DNA of 64,000 bases from Desulfatitalea alkaliphila (GCF_022968795.1 NZ_JALJRB010000006.1:124001-188000), one strand, 5' to 3'; positions 1 to 9,068 are shown, counted from the first letter of the stretch. Numbers and translations are program-made. The notes: a model not told the origin generated them from the sequence alone.

Positions 1-618
1 CAGAAAAGCGATCAGGTCGTCGTAATCGGCATCCAGCACGAGCAACGGCAAGGACAAAAAATCGGCGATCCACTGTGCCCGCGCCGTTAGATCGGGGTCC
101 CGGGGCTGGCGAATGTAGACGGTTTGTCGGTAGTGTTCGAAGGTCCAGGCGCGAATTTGTGGATCGTCAAGCTCCAGCGGCGTGCGGCACAAAACATCGA
201 AATTGAGGATCACCTCCTTTTCCAGAAAAAAGGTGCCGGGCTGTCGATCCATTAAACGGCGGTAGGCCGTCCGGCCGAGCAAGATTTCGTAGCAGTGGCC
301 GCAGGCAATGCGGTCGATGCCGCGCGGTTGCAGCAGTTGGTCGATATCCGGACAGCACTGCCCGAAAAGACAGCCGGCGGGTTGACGATCCGTGCTGCGG
401 CAGGCGATGCACTGTTGGAGTTGGTCACGCAGTTTGTGCGGCCGCAGGTGCAGATGGGCGGGCAGGTAGATGATGTTGCCGCTTTCATCCGGCCGGTCCA
501 CCCCCAAATGCTGCAAGGCGCTGCGAAATACGTCGCAGGCGATCAGGGGATGGTCCGCATCGATGGTGACCGCAAGCGGCCCACGCCGCTCATGTCCGTT
601 GGTTTTCTTCAATTTCAA
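1..618 (-). CDS. DUF1638 family protein, C-terminus beyond the left edge
   Basis: The minus-strand frame is open from about 618 to the left edge, so the C-terminus lies outside the window. The translation shows DUF1638 hallmarks: an LPAHLHLRPHKL segment, a cysteine-rich stretch with CIACRS and GCLFGQCC, then CGHCYEI, PGTFFLEKE and VYIRQPRDP. DUF1638 genes are commonly found beside MttB-type methyltransferases in anaerobes. Their biochemical role is unknown, and the many Cys/His residues suggest metal or corrinoid handling (inference). The gene overlaps the 3' end of the MttB gene. No ATG fits this frame; the earliest reasonable start is a TTG near 618 without a clear ribosome-binding site. 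An ATG overlapping the upstream stop (ATGA at 590-593) is in a different frame that closes after 16 codons, so a frameshift or an unusual start is possible. Confidence 0.75.
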   Translation of the reverse strand, partial: MKLKKTNGHERRGPLAVTIDADHPLIACDVFRSALQHLGVDRPDESGNIIYLPAHLHLRPHKLRDQLQQCIACRSTDRQPAGCLFGQCCPDIDQLLQPRGIDRIACGHCYEILLGRTAYRRLMDRQPGTFFLEKEVILNFDVLCRTPLELDDPQIRAWTFEHYRQTVYIRQPRDPDLTARAQWIADFLSLPLLVLDADYDDLIAFL

Positions 619-2059
619 TGTGCCTGATTTCGGGAAATTGCTTATCGATTTGGTTGCGGCAAACAGCGTCCAATCGGTCTCGACGGTTGGCCAGCATGGT
701 CCGGACCTGGTCGCGGCTGCGGGAGACGAGGGTCGGCTCTCCTTCACGGGTCCACAGGTCGTAGGGCATGCGGACGCTGTGCTGCGGGTAGAAGTGTTGC
801 GTCATCATGTGGTTGACGGTGTGGTCCGCCAGCACATAGTTGCCCCCCGGCCCCGTCGCCACGATCTCCTCCACCGCCAGGGTGGCCGGGGTCACATCGA
901 TGCCCTGGCGCAGGCGTTGGATCATGCCGATCATTTCGTGATCGATGAGAAACTGTTCGAAGGCGATGGCATTGCCGGAGTCCAGCATGCCGGCCGCCAG
1001 ATGGATGTAATCGGCCCCGGCTCGGGCCACCAACAGGTAGGAGAGCATCTTTTCGCCGCCGGCTTGGGCGTCGGGCACCTTGGCGTCGGTGAGTCCGGCC
1101 GAAGCATAAATGGGCAGCTGATGCCGATGGGCCAGGGCAACGGCCGCACCGTTGAGCATGGCCGTTTCCACCGAGCCGATGGCCAGGTTCATGCGGCGCA
1201 GATCCATGGTGGAGGGAACCGCACCATAGAGCACCGGTGCGCCGGGGTGCAGCGCCTGGATGACCGCCACGGCGCCCAATGCTTCGGCGTGCAGTTGGAC
1301 CAACGTGCCGGCCAGGGTCACCGGGGCGGTGGCGCCGGCCATGGGGGCCGGCGCGCAGGTCAGGGGGACGCCCCGGCCGGCGCAGAAATCGATGATCGCC
1401 AGGGTGCCCGCGTCCAGGGTCAATGGACTGATGGGGTTGGTGATCACCGAGACAAAAGGCCGCTGCCGCAGTTTCTCCGCGTCGCCGGCGATGGCGGCCG
1501 CCAGGGCGTGCATCTGACGGGCGCCGGATACGGTATCGCAACCGCCCATGACATGCTTGGCCGTGTTGTTGAAAGCCTGGAAAAAATCGTTCAGGTGATA
1601 GTGGGCCGCCGGCAGATCGTGGGCCTGGCAGGGGATGATGAAAAATTGCAGGTGCGGCAGCTGGTCCACCAGGCAGGCGGCGCGGGCGATGTCCGCCAGC
1701 ACGGTGGGTCGCATGCGGCGGGTGGCGGTCTCCAGAATTTGAAACACGCGTCCACCGTTGCCGAAATGCACCCGGCCGCCGCCCAGCACCAAGTCTTTAT
1801 CCGGGTCACGGCCGCAGAGGGTGATTTGCCGTGGCGCATCGGCCAGTCGCGTTTTCAACCAGTCGTGCGGCATGCGCACCGTTTCGCCGGTGCTGTCCAC
1901 GGTGGCCCCGCTGTCGGCCAGGCGCCGCCGTACCATCGGGTCGCTGATGCGCAGACCGGTACGCTCGAGGATCTCGCGCCCGGCGGCATCGATGGCCGCG
2001 AGCTGTTCCATTGTCAGCAACGGATCGGATATCGGCATGTCTGGGGCGGGAAGCGGCAT
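590..2059 (-). CDS. MttB-superfamily corrinoid methyltransferase (non-pyrrolysine), paralog 1
   Basis: A 489-residue member of the trimethylamine methyltransferase (MttB/COG5598) superfamily. Such enzymes move a methyl group from a quaternary amine, such as glycine betaine or a related compound, to the Co(I) centre of a partner corrinoid protein. The frame has no in-frame TAG, so this is a pyrrolysine-independent member; the substrate cannot be read from sequence. It contains an ERTGLRISDP segment near the N-terminus and a PGGNYVLADHTVNHM region near the C-terminus. The ATG at 2059 is chosen because GGAGG lies 12 nt upstream and the ORF then begins just after the stop of the upstream paralog (2061). 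It is the fourth gene of a methyl-transfer operon running leftward from 5063. Confidence 0.9.
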   Translation of the reverse strand: MPLPAPDMPISDPLLTMEQLAAIDAAGREILERTGLRISDPMVRRRLADSGATVDSTGETVRMPHDWLKTRLADAPRQITLCGRDPDKDLVLGGGRVHFGNGGRVFQILETATRRMRPTVLADIARAACLVDQLPHLQFFIIPCQAHDLPAAHYHLNDFFQAFNNTAKHVMGGCDTVSGARQMHALAAAIAGDAEKLRQRPFVSVITNPISPLTLDAGTLAIIDFCAGRGVPLTCAPAPMAGATAPVTLAGTLVQLHAEALGAVAVIQALHPGAPVLYGAVPSTMDLRRMNLAIGSVETAMLNGAAVALAHRHQLPIYASAGLTDAKVPDAQAGGEKMLSYLLVARAGADYIHLAAGMLDSGNAIAFEQFLIDHEMIGMIQRLRQGIDVTPATLAVEEIVATGPGGNYVLADHTVNHMMTQHFYPQHSVRMPYDLWTREGEPTLVSRSRDQVRTMLANRRDRLDAVCRNQIDKQFPEIRHIEIEENQRT

Positions 2060-2060
2060 T

Positions 2061-3518
2061 TTATCGGGCGGCCTCCAACAGTTGGTTGATTTGTTGCAGC
2101 AGTGCGGCCTCCTTTTCCGGTGCCGGGTTGTGCTCGGCAAGGATGCGGCGCACCTTGTCGTTGCTGCGGCGGTAAAGATCGGGGCCACCTGCGGCCTGCC
2201 AGGTGTCGTAGCGCGAGCGGTCCAACAGATCCGGCAGGAACAGCGCCGATTCGAAATGGTCGAAGGTGTGGTCGTCGGTTAGAAAGATGCCCTTGGCACC
2301 GGCATCCTTGACCCTTTCCAGGGCGTCCAGCGCCAGAGTGGCGGGGTTGACCGGAATGCCGGCGGTAAAGTGGCGTGCCATGCCGATCAGCTCGTCGGCC
2401 AGGGTGACCATTTCCAACGAGGAGGTGCTGCCGTACTCCAGATAGCCCACATCGTGGATCAGGTTGCAGCGCGACAACATGGCGGTGGTGATGGAGAACA
2501 TCGCTTCGGCGCCGGCCTGGGCATCCACGGTTTTGGCATCGGTGGCGCCGGCAAAGGACCAGATGGGCAAACCGTACAGCTCGTCGCGCATGTCCGCCAG
2601 GGCCGCCTGGGTCAGGCTCCATTCGGGGCAGCCGTAGGAGACCACCGCCGACTTCATGTCGAGGGCGCTCACATTGGGACCGAACAGAAAGGGGGCGCCG
2701 GGTTGCGTAAGCTGATGGATCACCAGGCCGGCCAGGTTTTCGGCAATACCCAGGGCCATGGCGCCGGCCAGGGTGATGGGGGCGCCACCGCCGGCGTTGG
2801 AGCCGGAGGGCAGGCAGATGGGGACCTCCTTGCGGGCGCAGAAGATCAGTTTGTCGACCACGTTTTCGGGAAAGCGCAGCGGGCTGATGGCTTCCGAGTA
2901 GTTGAGCAGGAACGGCTTGCGGCGCAGGGCTTCCTCGCCACCGGCCACGGCACATGCGATCTGGTGGATCAGTGCCATGTCCTCGAGGCGGTCGGCGATG
3001 AAGACCATCGGTTTGTTGGTGTTGCGCACCATTTCGGCAAAGGCCTGCACATAAATGAAGTCCATATTGGGCACATCCCGGGGGTTGCTCATGGACATGG
3101 CGAAGCTGAGATTGGGCAAGGCATCCACCAGACGGGCGAAGCGTCCGGTGTCCGCCAGCACGCAGGGGCGGCGCTGGCCGCTTTCCAGGTCGAGGGTGAA
3201 GGTGGTGTCCGAACCGGTGCCGAAGTAGAAATGATCGTCCCGCAGGGCCATGGCCCGTTCGCCCATTTGGTTGTAAAGCAGGATCTGGCGCGGTGCGCTG
3301 CGCAGGGCCGCTTCTGCCATGTGGGCCGGTATGCGCACCCAGTATTCGTCATAGAGCCGGGCGCCGTTGGCCAGCAGCAAATCGCGGGCGCCGGCGTGGG
3401 CCATTTGGACGCCGAATTTTTCCAATATTTCCAAGGCCGCACTGTGGACGGCCAGGGCTTGCCGGCGATCGAAAACCTTGAGCCGGGGCTGGTGCGTGGG
3501 CACCGTGGGCAGTTGCAT
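2061..3518 (-). CDS. MttB-superfamily corrinoid methyltransferase (non-pyrrolysine), paralog 2
   Basis: A 485-residue MttB-superfamily protein, clearly paralogous to the next gene downstream: both carry an N-terminal EILE(K/R)-G segment, a LTLAG/ITLAGA region and a GGxD/GxTDAK-DAQAG motif (here GATDAKTVDAQAGAE). It lacks an amber codon, so it is not the pyrrolysine-containing trimethylamine enzyme. Start ATG 3518 has an AGGAGG sequence 7 nt upstream. The next gene starts one base after its stop, indicating translational coupling. Two divergent MttB paralogs sharing one corrinoid protein suggest either two substrates or a heteromeric enzyme (inference). Confidence 0.92.
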   Translation of the reverse strand: MQLPTVPTHQPRLKVFDRRQALAVHSAALEILEKFGVQMAHAGARDLLLANGARLYDEYWVRIPAHMAEAALRSAPRQILLYNQMGERAMALRDDHFYFGTGSDTTFTLDLESGQRRPCVLADTGRFARLVDALPNLSFAMSMSNPRDVPNMDFIYVQAFAEMVRNTNKPMVFIADRLEDMALIHQIACAVAGGEEALRRKPFLLNYSEAISPLRFPENVVDKLIFCARKEVPICLPSGSNAGGGAPITLAGAMALGIAENLAGLVIHQLTQPGAPFLFGPNVSALDMKSAVVSYGCPEWSLTQAALADMRDELYGLPIWSFAGATDAKTVDAQAGAEAMFSITTAMLSRCNLIHDVGYLEYGSTSSLEMVTLADELIGMARHFTAGIPVNPATLALDALERVKDAGAKGIFLTDDHTFDHFESALFLPDLLDRSRYDTWQAAGGPDLYRRSNDKVRRILAEHNPAPEKEAALLQQINQLLEAAR

Positions 3519-3583
3519 GGGGTCCTCCTGTGGGGGTTTCCGGGTTACGGTTGGATAGAGGCGCCGACGGGTGTCGCAAGATG

Positions 3584-4216
3584 CTACACATCGAGCAGCC
3601 GCTTGGCTTCCGTGACCGCGCTGCCCGCATCGGGGGCGTAGCAATCGGCACCGACACTGGTGGCGTAGTCGGCGGTCACCGGTGCACCACCGATCATGAT
3701 CTTGACCGTCTCGCGATGACCGGCCGTGGTCAAGGCGGTGATCGTTTCGGCCATGGCCGGCATGGTGGTGGACAGCAGGGCCGACATGCCCACAATCTGT
3801 CCGTTTTCCTTGGCCACGGCCTCCACGAAGGCGGCGGGGGATACATCCACACCCAGATCGACGATCCGGAAGCCGGCCCCTTCGAGCATCATGGCCACCA
3901 GGTTTTTCCCGATGTCATGCAGGTCCCCCTTGACCGTACCGAGGATGATGGTGCCTTTGGTGGTCATGCCCGCGCCCTGAAAATGGGGTTTGAGCACCTC
4001 CACGCACTGCTGCATGGTTTTGGCCGAACGCAACATCTGGGGAACGAACATGGCGCCTTCGGCAAACTTCCGGCCCACCACGTCCATGGCGGCGATCAGA
4101 CCCTGATCCAGAATCTGCTGGGCATCGGCACCGTCGTCCAATGCTTTTCGGGTCAGCTCGGCCGCTGCCTGCATATCGCCCTTGATCACTGTTTGCGACA
4201 ATGTTTCGAATGACAT
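3584..4216 (-). CDS. B12-binding corrinoid protein (methyltransferase corrinoid subunit)
   Basis: A 210-residue corrinoid protein of the MtbC/MtgC type. The N-terminal half (about 1-90) is the four-helix B12-binding cap domain. The C-terminal half has the base-off cobalamin Rossmann signature: DLHDIGKN around residue 105, supplying the histidine cobalt ligand, followed by an SALLSTT loop and an IGGAPV stretch. It accepts methyl groups from the MttB-like enzymes and passes them to the pterin methyltransferase. Start ATG 4216 follows GGAGG. It lies between the MtrH-like gene and the two methyltransferases, the usual composition of such three-component systems. The protein that reductively reactivates the cobalt (RamA-like) is not in the window. 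Confidence 0.95.
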   Translation of the reverse strand: MSFETLSQTVIKGDMQAAAELTRKALDDGADAQQILDQGLIAAMDVVGRKFAEGAMFVPQMLRSAKTMQQCVEVLKPHFQGAGMTTKGTIILGTVKGDLHDIGKNLVAMMLEGAGFRIVDLGVDVSPAAFVEAVAKENGQIVGMSALLSTTMPAMAETITALTTAGHRETVKIMIGGAPVTADYATSVGADCYAPDAGSAVTEAKRLLDV

Positions 4217-4268
4217 GAAACCTCCGTTGCAAGATGGTTTTGAAGGTTGAGCGACGCGTTGCACACCT

Positions 4269-5063
4269 TTACGCCAGCCATCCCTGTTCATAGGCCTCGA
4301 TGAACGCCTCGCAGTAGGGGTCTTCGCCCAGCACCATCGCGGTGGTGAGACGGGAGGCCCGCAGTTGTGGGTCGGTGGGGTCGAGAATGGCGGCATCGAG
4401 ACCGGCGTGCATGGCCAGGGCCAGGAAGCTGCGATTGATCCGTTTGCGTTCCGGCAGGCCGAAAGAAATGTTGGACAGGCCGCAGATGGTGTTCACCGAC
4501 GGGTGGTTGCCCTTGATGCCGGCGATGGCCTCCAGGGCGGCGCGCCCCATTTGGGTATCCACGGATACCGGCTGAATCAGAGGGTCTACGAAAATATCCC
4601 CGACCGGTTTGCCGGCGGCGGTCAGACGGCCGATCAGCTCGTCGGCCGCCGCCATGCGCTCGGCGGCGGTTGTCGGCATGGCGGTTTGTCCCATGCACAG
4701 CGCCACCACTTTACAGGGCCGGTCGAGCACCAGGGGCAGCATGGCCTCATAGCGTTCGGGCTCCAGGGAGATGGAGTTGATCATGGGCACTCCCTGGTGA
4801 ACGGCCATGGCTTTGTCCAGGGCGGCCGGATTGGGGCTGTCGAGGCACAAAGGCTGCCGGGTGACCGCCTGGACCGTTTCCACCAGCCACAACAGATAAT
4901 CGGTTTCCTTTTCGACGAAAGTGCCGGCATTGACATCGATAAAGGCGGCGCCGGCCTCGGCCTGGGCGCGGGCGACGGCCTGGATGCGCTCCCGATCGCC
5001 CGAGCGGACGGCTTCAGCAATGGAGCGACGGCTGGTGTTGATCAGTTCACCCACGACAATCAT
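4269..5063 (-). CDS. methyltetrahydrofolate:corrinoid methyltransferase (MtgA/AcsE/MtrH-like)
   Basis: A 264-residue pterin-binding TIM-barrel protein starting MIVVGELINTSRRS, typical of methyltetrahydrofolate:corrinoid methyltransferases. Conserved pieces include AAFIDVNAG, CLDSPNP, NSISLEPE and the C-terminal NRSFLALAMHAGLDAAILDP stretch. It would transfer the methyl group from the methylated corrinoid protein to tetrahydrofolate, feeding the Wood-Ljungdahl methyl branch in a sulfate reducer. It is the promoter-proximal gene of the operon. Start ATG 5063 follows GGGAGGTGG. It should not be confused with dihydropteroate synthase, which shares the fold; a true folP lies at the other end of the window. 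Confidence 0.92.
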   Translation of the reverse strand: MIVVGELINTSRRSIAEAVRSGDRERIQAVARAQAEAGAAFIDVNAGTFVEKETDYLLWLVETVQAVTRQPLCLDSPNPAALDKAMAVHQGVPMINSISLEPERYEAMLPLVLDRPCKVVALCMGQTAMPTTAAERMAAADELIGRLTAAGKPVGDIFVDPLIQPVSVDTQMGRAALEAIAGIKGNHPSVNTICGLSNISFGLPERKRINRSFLALAMHAGLDAAILDPTDPQLRASRLTTAMVLGEDPYCEAFIEAYEQGWLA

Positions 5064-5441
5064 GACCACCTCCCTTGGTTGCGGGGTTTGGATCGAAGAA
5101 GGGTTGCAGCGACACTTAACAGCACGTCGATCGGCGAAAGCCATGGGGCAGCCGGTTGGGAACAAGCGCGGCGGCAGTTGCAAGAGGTCGAGGAAGACCG
5201 GCGGCTAAGGAGACACGAACCGTTAAGCCGTCATGATGTTTGTTGTCATCAGCTTACTACACACCTTTGGGGGGCTGTCAACCGGTAGCGGGACAAAAGG
5301 GGGACGGACGGGGATGGCGTTGATCCGTGTCCAAGGGGTTGGAAACGGCGAAGGGGGTTGGATTGTCGCACTGACCGATCAGCTGGGTGGCGACCCGGGC
5401 GTCGGCCATCACGGCGTCCGCCCGGATCTGATATCAAGGGG
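5064..5441. other. intergenic region upstream of the methyl-transfer operon
   Basis: No convincing gene. A candidate leftward promoter is described separately at 5243-5281. The remaining sequence, downstream of the lipoprotein gene, holds no obvious hairpin terminator with a T-run. Confidence 0.6.
5254..5281 (-). promoter_or_regulatory. candidate sigma-70 promoter for the methyl-transfer operon
   Basis: On the minus strand a perfect TTGACA (5281-5276) is followed after 16 nt by the weak -10 candidate TAGTAA, about 190 bp upstream of the MtrH-like gene. Only the -35 is strong. Confidence 0.3.
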
Positions 5442-6209
5442 CTAATTGCAGCCGCCATCACCGTTGCCGGGATTGAAACCGTCGCAGGAGACACCCTGCT
5501 CGATGTCGTTGCGCACCATGGCTTCCCACAACACATCGGCCAGGGTTTCACTGGTGGCCTTGGTGGGATGAATGCCGTCCCAGGTGGTGTAACGGCGGGC
5601 ATTGTTTTTGTCGAAGTAGGGTCTTACGTCCACATAGATCGCCTTGATCTGCGGGTGCTCCGCCTGAAACCGTTGCATATCGGCGATGGCCCTTTCGGTG
5701 GAAACCTCCAGCACCTGCCACAATTGGTCGTTGTCCGTGTAATAGTAGCCCTGCCACACGATGTTTTCGACCCCGTCGGCCACCATCTTGTCTAACATCG
5801 TGCGGGTCACCGCCGCCACGTTGTCGATCACTTGATGGCAGGCCCTGCTCAGATTGGTGCCGTAAGAGGTGCTGCAGTCGCGTTGTGCGCCGATCAGCAC
5901 ATCGTTGCCCCCGCCATCGAGAATCACGGTGCGGATGGGGCCTTCGGCGATGGCCTTGTTATACTGTTTGGGGATGGTGTCGACAAGCAAACCACCGGTC
6001 ATCTGGGCGCCGCTGATGTAGTATTGCCGATAAGTTTCGCCGGACAGTGCTTCCAGGGCCTTGGTTTCTTCTCCCGACAGGGCGAAAATGGAATCGCCCA
6101 GCATGACCACGCAATCCTTGGTTTCTTGCTGGGGTTCGCAGCCCGTGGTCAGCGTCAAGGCCAGTACGATCAGGGCCATTGCGGTTAGCAATACATGTTT
6201 TCTGCGCAT
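5442..6209 (-). CDS. SGNH/GDSL-type hydrolase lipoprotein
   Basis: A 255-residue predicted lipoprotein. A positively charged N-terminus and a hydrophobic stretch end in a lipobox (LTTGC, Cys24), so the mature protein should be lipid-anchored. The SGNH hydrolase blocks are visible: block I GDS in VVMLGDSIF with the catalytic serine, block III GGND in ILDGGGNDV, and block V DGIHPT with the catalytic Asp/His. Substrate is unknown; family members deacylate or de-esterify lipids and acetylated glycans. The ATG at 6209 follows AGGAGGTGA. It appears monocistronic and is divergent from the PilZ gene. Confidence 0.85.
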   Translation of the reverse strand: MRRKHVLLTAMALIVLALTLTTGCEPQQETKDCVVMLGDSIFALSGEETKALEALSGETYRQYYISGAQMTGGLLVDTIPKQYNKAIAEGPIRTVILDGGGNDVLIGAQRDCSTSYGTNLSRACHQVIDNVAAVTRTMLDKMVADGVENIVWQGYYYTDNDQLWQVLEVSTERAIADMQRFQAEHPQIKAIYVDVRPYFDKNNARRYTTWDGIHPTKATSETLADVLWEAMVRNDIEQGVSCDGFNPGNGDGGCN

Positions 6210-6595
6210 CGATGTCACCTCCTGGTGGCTTTTGAAAATGGGTTGTGAAACAGATGAATGCCCACCCCGCCGGGACCGTGACGGAGGCCCGGGGCGGCAG
6301 GATTTTACAGCCGGGTCGAACCTACGCCACAACGGTCGAAACCGGCAAGCAGGGAAGCCCTACATTCCACCTTCGAAAAACCTGAACCGATATCGGAAAA
6401 ATCGACCGGTGATGCAGTGACGGCGGCCGGTTCCTTTGCGCTTTGTGTTGAAAATATCGATAAAACAGTGGGTTGATCGGATGCTGCGGTGCTGCTCGAA
6501 CACCTGTGACCATCGCGCGAAGACGGTTGCATTCCGGTCGTTCTTCTGGCACTGTGATCAATAGATGAAAAAGAGGCAAAATCGGGAGGAAGGTG
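6210..6595. other. divergent intergenic region, no gene seen
   Basis: This lies between the lipoprotein gene (minus) and the PilZ gene (plus). No RNA gene or convincing operator was recognised. A weak plus-strand promoter-like pair (TTGCGC, 17 nt, GATAAA near 6437-6466) is the best candidate. Confidence 0.4.
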
Positions 6596-6913
6596 ATGGC
6601 TATGATCCAGGCGGAGGCGGCCGAGGCCGCCAATCCTTTGGTATTCGGGGAGAGAAGGCTTCACGAAAGAAAACGGTGTGCCTTCACAGTGGGTGTTGCA
6701 GGACGCAACATCCATTTTCGGGGCATGTTGCGCGATTTGAGCTTGGGTGGGGCGCTGGTGGAATTGCCGCCGGAAAAGATGCCCAAGGCGGGCCAGGAAG
6801 TGGTGTTGACCATTCCGTTCAGGAAAAAAGGAGGGCAGGTGGCATTGCGGGGCACGGTGGCGCGGGTCCGCTACCATGCCGTGGCGATCACCTTTTCCAA
6901 GTCGAGCAATTGA
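6596..6913 (+). CDS. PilZ domain protein (candidate c-di-GMP receptor)
   Basis: A 105-residue single-domain PilZ protein. The c-di-GMP-binding signature is present as an RxxxR-type ERRLHERKR element around residues 19-27 followed by DLSLGGALVEL (D/NxSxxG). This suggests a soluble second-messenger adaptor, though its target is unknown. Start choices are GTG 6593, ATG 6596 and ATG 6602; ATG 6596 is best spaced behind GGGAGGA (6584-6590). It ends convergently with rel, whose stop is 10 bases further on. Confidence 0.88.
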   Translation: MAMIQAEAAEAANPLVFGERRLHERKRCAFTVGVAGRNIHFRGMLRDLSLGGALVELPPEKMPKAGQEVVLTIPFRKKGGQVALRGTVARVRYHAVAITFSKSSN

Positions 6914-6923
6914 ATTTCCGGCC

Positions 6924-9068
6924 TTAACTCACCCGCTCGACATCCAGAACGTTCTTGATCTTGCGTAGACCGGCCAGCACTTGGTCCAACTGCTCGGTGT
7001 CCGCCACCGACAGGGTGAAGTAGCTGGACACCATTTTGCTTTCGCCCGTCTGGGTGTTGGCGCTGATGATGTTGGCCCCGGCCTTGTTGATGGTGGCCGC
7101 CACATCGGCAAGCAACCCCATGCGGTCCATGGAGCGAATCTTGATTTTGACGGGGAACGATTCCCGGGCGGACAGGTCCCACTCGACTTCGATGAGCCGT
7201 TCGGGATTGGTTTTGCGGGCGTTTACGCATCCGGCGCGGTGCACGGTGACCCCGAAGCCCCTTGTGATGTAGCCGACGATGTTGTCGCCGGGTACCGGCT
7301 GGCAGCACTTGCCGAAACGCACCATGATGTCGTCCACCCCTTTGACCACCACGCCGCTGCCGAGCTTCTTTTTGCGCACCCGGCCCATCAGTTTGTTGAG
7401 CAGGGACTGGTGTTCGCTCTCTTCGTCCGCCTTGGGCATCAATTTGCGCACCAGCTGCAAAGGCGTGATCTTGCCGTAGCCGATGGCGATGATCAGGTCC
7501 TCCACCGTTTTGAGGCCGAAGGAGGTCACCGCCTTTTCCATCTCCGGCGATTTGGCGAGGGTGTTGAAATTGAGACGTACCTTGCGGAACGCCTTTTCGC
7601 ACATCTCCTGACCCAGTGCCAGACTGCGCTCTTTTTCCTGTGTCTTGATCCATTGCCGGATCTTGGAGCGCGCCTTGACCGTTTTGGCAAAGCTGAGCCA
7701 GTCCTTGCTGGGGTGGTGGCCTTTCTGCGTGATGACGGCCACGCTTTCGCCGGTCTGCAGCTCGTACTTGAGGGGCACCATGCGGCCGTTGACCTTGGCG
7801 CCCACGCACTGGTCCCCCACCTCCGAATGGATGGCATAGGCGAAATCCACCGGCGTGGCGCCTTTGGGCAGGGACTTGATTTCCCCTTTGGGGGTGAAGA
7901 CATAGACATCATCGGGAAACAGGTCGATGCGGACATTTTCCAGAAATTCGTCCGGATCCTTGATGTTGGCCTGGTTTTCGACAATGTTTTGCACCCAGGC
8001 GAACGCCTGGGCGGTTTTGGGATCTTCGGTGCGTCCTTCTTTGTAGCTCCAGTGGGCGGCGATGCCCGATTTGGCCACCTGGTCCATATCCCGGGTGCGG
8101 ATCTGGATTTCGATGCGTTCGCCATAGGGCCCGATCACCGTGGTGTGCAGTGATTGGTACATGTTGGGCTTGGGCATGGCGATGTAGTCTTTAAACTTCT
8201 TGGCGATGGGTTTCCACAGGGCGTGGACAAGACCCAATGCTTCATAGCATTGGGGGATGGTGTCCAGGATGATGCGGAAAGCGATGATGTCGTAGACTTC
8301 TTCGAATTCCAGGTGCTGCTGCTCCATTTTCTGGTGAATGCTGTAGAAATTCTTGTAGCGGCCCATCACCTCGCAGGGCAGGTCGTTTTCGTCCATCTTG
8401 CGTTGGATGTAAGTCTTGACCGTTTCGATGTACTTTTCCCGCTCTTCCCTGCCTTTGGCCACCATGCTTTCGATATATTGATACTGTTCAGGCAGGATGT
8501 ATTTGAAAGCGATGTTCTCCAATTCGTTCTTGATCCAAAAGATACCCAGCCGCGCGGCGATGGCGGCATAGATATCCAGCGTCTCGCGGGCGATTTTACG
8601 CTGTTTGGCCGGGTTGCTGTGGTACTGCAGGGTGCGCATGTTGTGCATCCGGTCGGCCAGTTTGATCAACACCACCCGGATGTCGTCGGCCATGGCCAGC
8701 AGCATCTTGCGGATGTTCTCCGCTTCCCGGGCCTGGTCGCTGCCAAAGGGCAGGGTGCTCAACTTGGTGACGCCCGAGACGATGTGGCGCACCTCGGGAC
8801 CGAACATGGCTTCGATCTCTTCGGCGGTGGCATGGGTGTCCTCGATCACATCGTGCAACAGGCCCGCCGCTACGCTGACCACATCCAACTTCATGTCGGC
8901 CAGGATGCCGGCCACTTCCAACGGGTGGGACAGATAGGGTTCTCCCGAAAGCCGCACCTGCCCGTCGTGCACCTTGGCTGAAAAGACATAGGCGCGGTCG
9001 ATCAGATCCAGATCGGCATCGGGATTGTAATCGGTGATCTTGTCGATGATATCGTTGATTCGGATCAT
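6924..9068 (-). CDS. rel: bifunctional (p)ppGpp synthetase/hydrolase (RelA/SpoT)
   Basis: A 714-residue stringent-response enzyme. Domain order: HD hydrolase with LLHDVIEDT (about residues 45-150), the RelA_SpoT synthetase domain with FKDYIAMPKPNMYQSLHTT (about 235-345), a TGS domain beginning DVYVFTPKGEI (about 390-450), and a C-terminal ACT domain ending VLDVERVS. Intact HD residues and a synthetase region of the bifunctional type suggest it both makes and degrades (p)ppGpp. The start ATG 9068 has no clear Shine-Dalgarno sequence. It lies downstream of ispG-proS in the same orientation, separated from proS by 116 bp of AC-rich sequence, so it may have its own promoter. Confidence 0.97.
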   Translation of the reverse strand: MIRINDIIDKITDYNPDADLDLIDRAYVFSAKVHDGQVRLSGEPYLSHPLEVAGILADMKLDVVSVAAGLLHDVIEDTHATAEEIEAMFGPEVRHIVSGVTKLSTLPFGSDQAREAENIRKMLLAMADDIRVVLIKLADRMHNMRTLQYHSNPAKQRKIARETLDIYAAIAARLGIFWIKNELENIAFKYILPEQYQYIESMVAKGREEREKYIETVKTYIQRKMDENDLPCEVMGRYKNFYSIHQKMEQQHLEFEEVYDIIAFRIILDTIPQCYEALGLVHALWKPIAKKFKDYIAMPKPNMYQSLHTTVIGPYGERIEIQIRTRDMDQVAKSGIAAHWSYKEGRTEDPKTAQAFAWVQNIVENQANIKDPDEFLENVRIDLFPDDVYVFTPKGEIKSLPKGATPVDFAYAIHSEVGDQCVGAKVNGRMVPLKYELQTGESVAVITQKGHHPSKDWLSFAKTVKARSKIRQWIKTQEKERSLALGQEMCEKAFRKVRLNFNTLAKSPEMEKAVTSFGLKTVEDLIIAIGYGKITPLQLVRKLMPKADEESEHQSLLNKLMGRVRKKKLGSGVVVKGVDDIMVRFGKCCQPVPGDNIVGYITRGFGVTVHRAGCVNARKTNPERLIEVEWDLSARESFPVKIKIRSMDRMGLLADVAATINKAGANIISANTQTGESKMVSSYFTLSVADTEQLDQVLAGLRKIKNVLDVERVS

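Noticed and set aside
470-2089. Long plus-strand ORFs (e.g. 539 aa) opposite the MttB genes
   Set aside because: They are antisense shadows caused by high GC; no family motifs, while the minus-strand frames are clearly MttB.
590-3518. Pyrrolysine-containing trimethylamine methyltransferases
   Set aside because: Both MttB-like frames run to their normal ends without an in-frame TAG and no pyl genes are visible.
4269-5063. Second dihydropteroate synthase (folP)
   Set aside because: The fold is shared, but the start MIVVGELINTSR and position beside a corrinoid protein identify a methyltetrahydrofolate methyltransferase.
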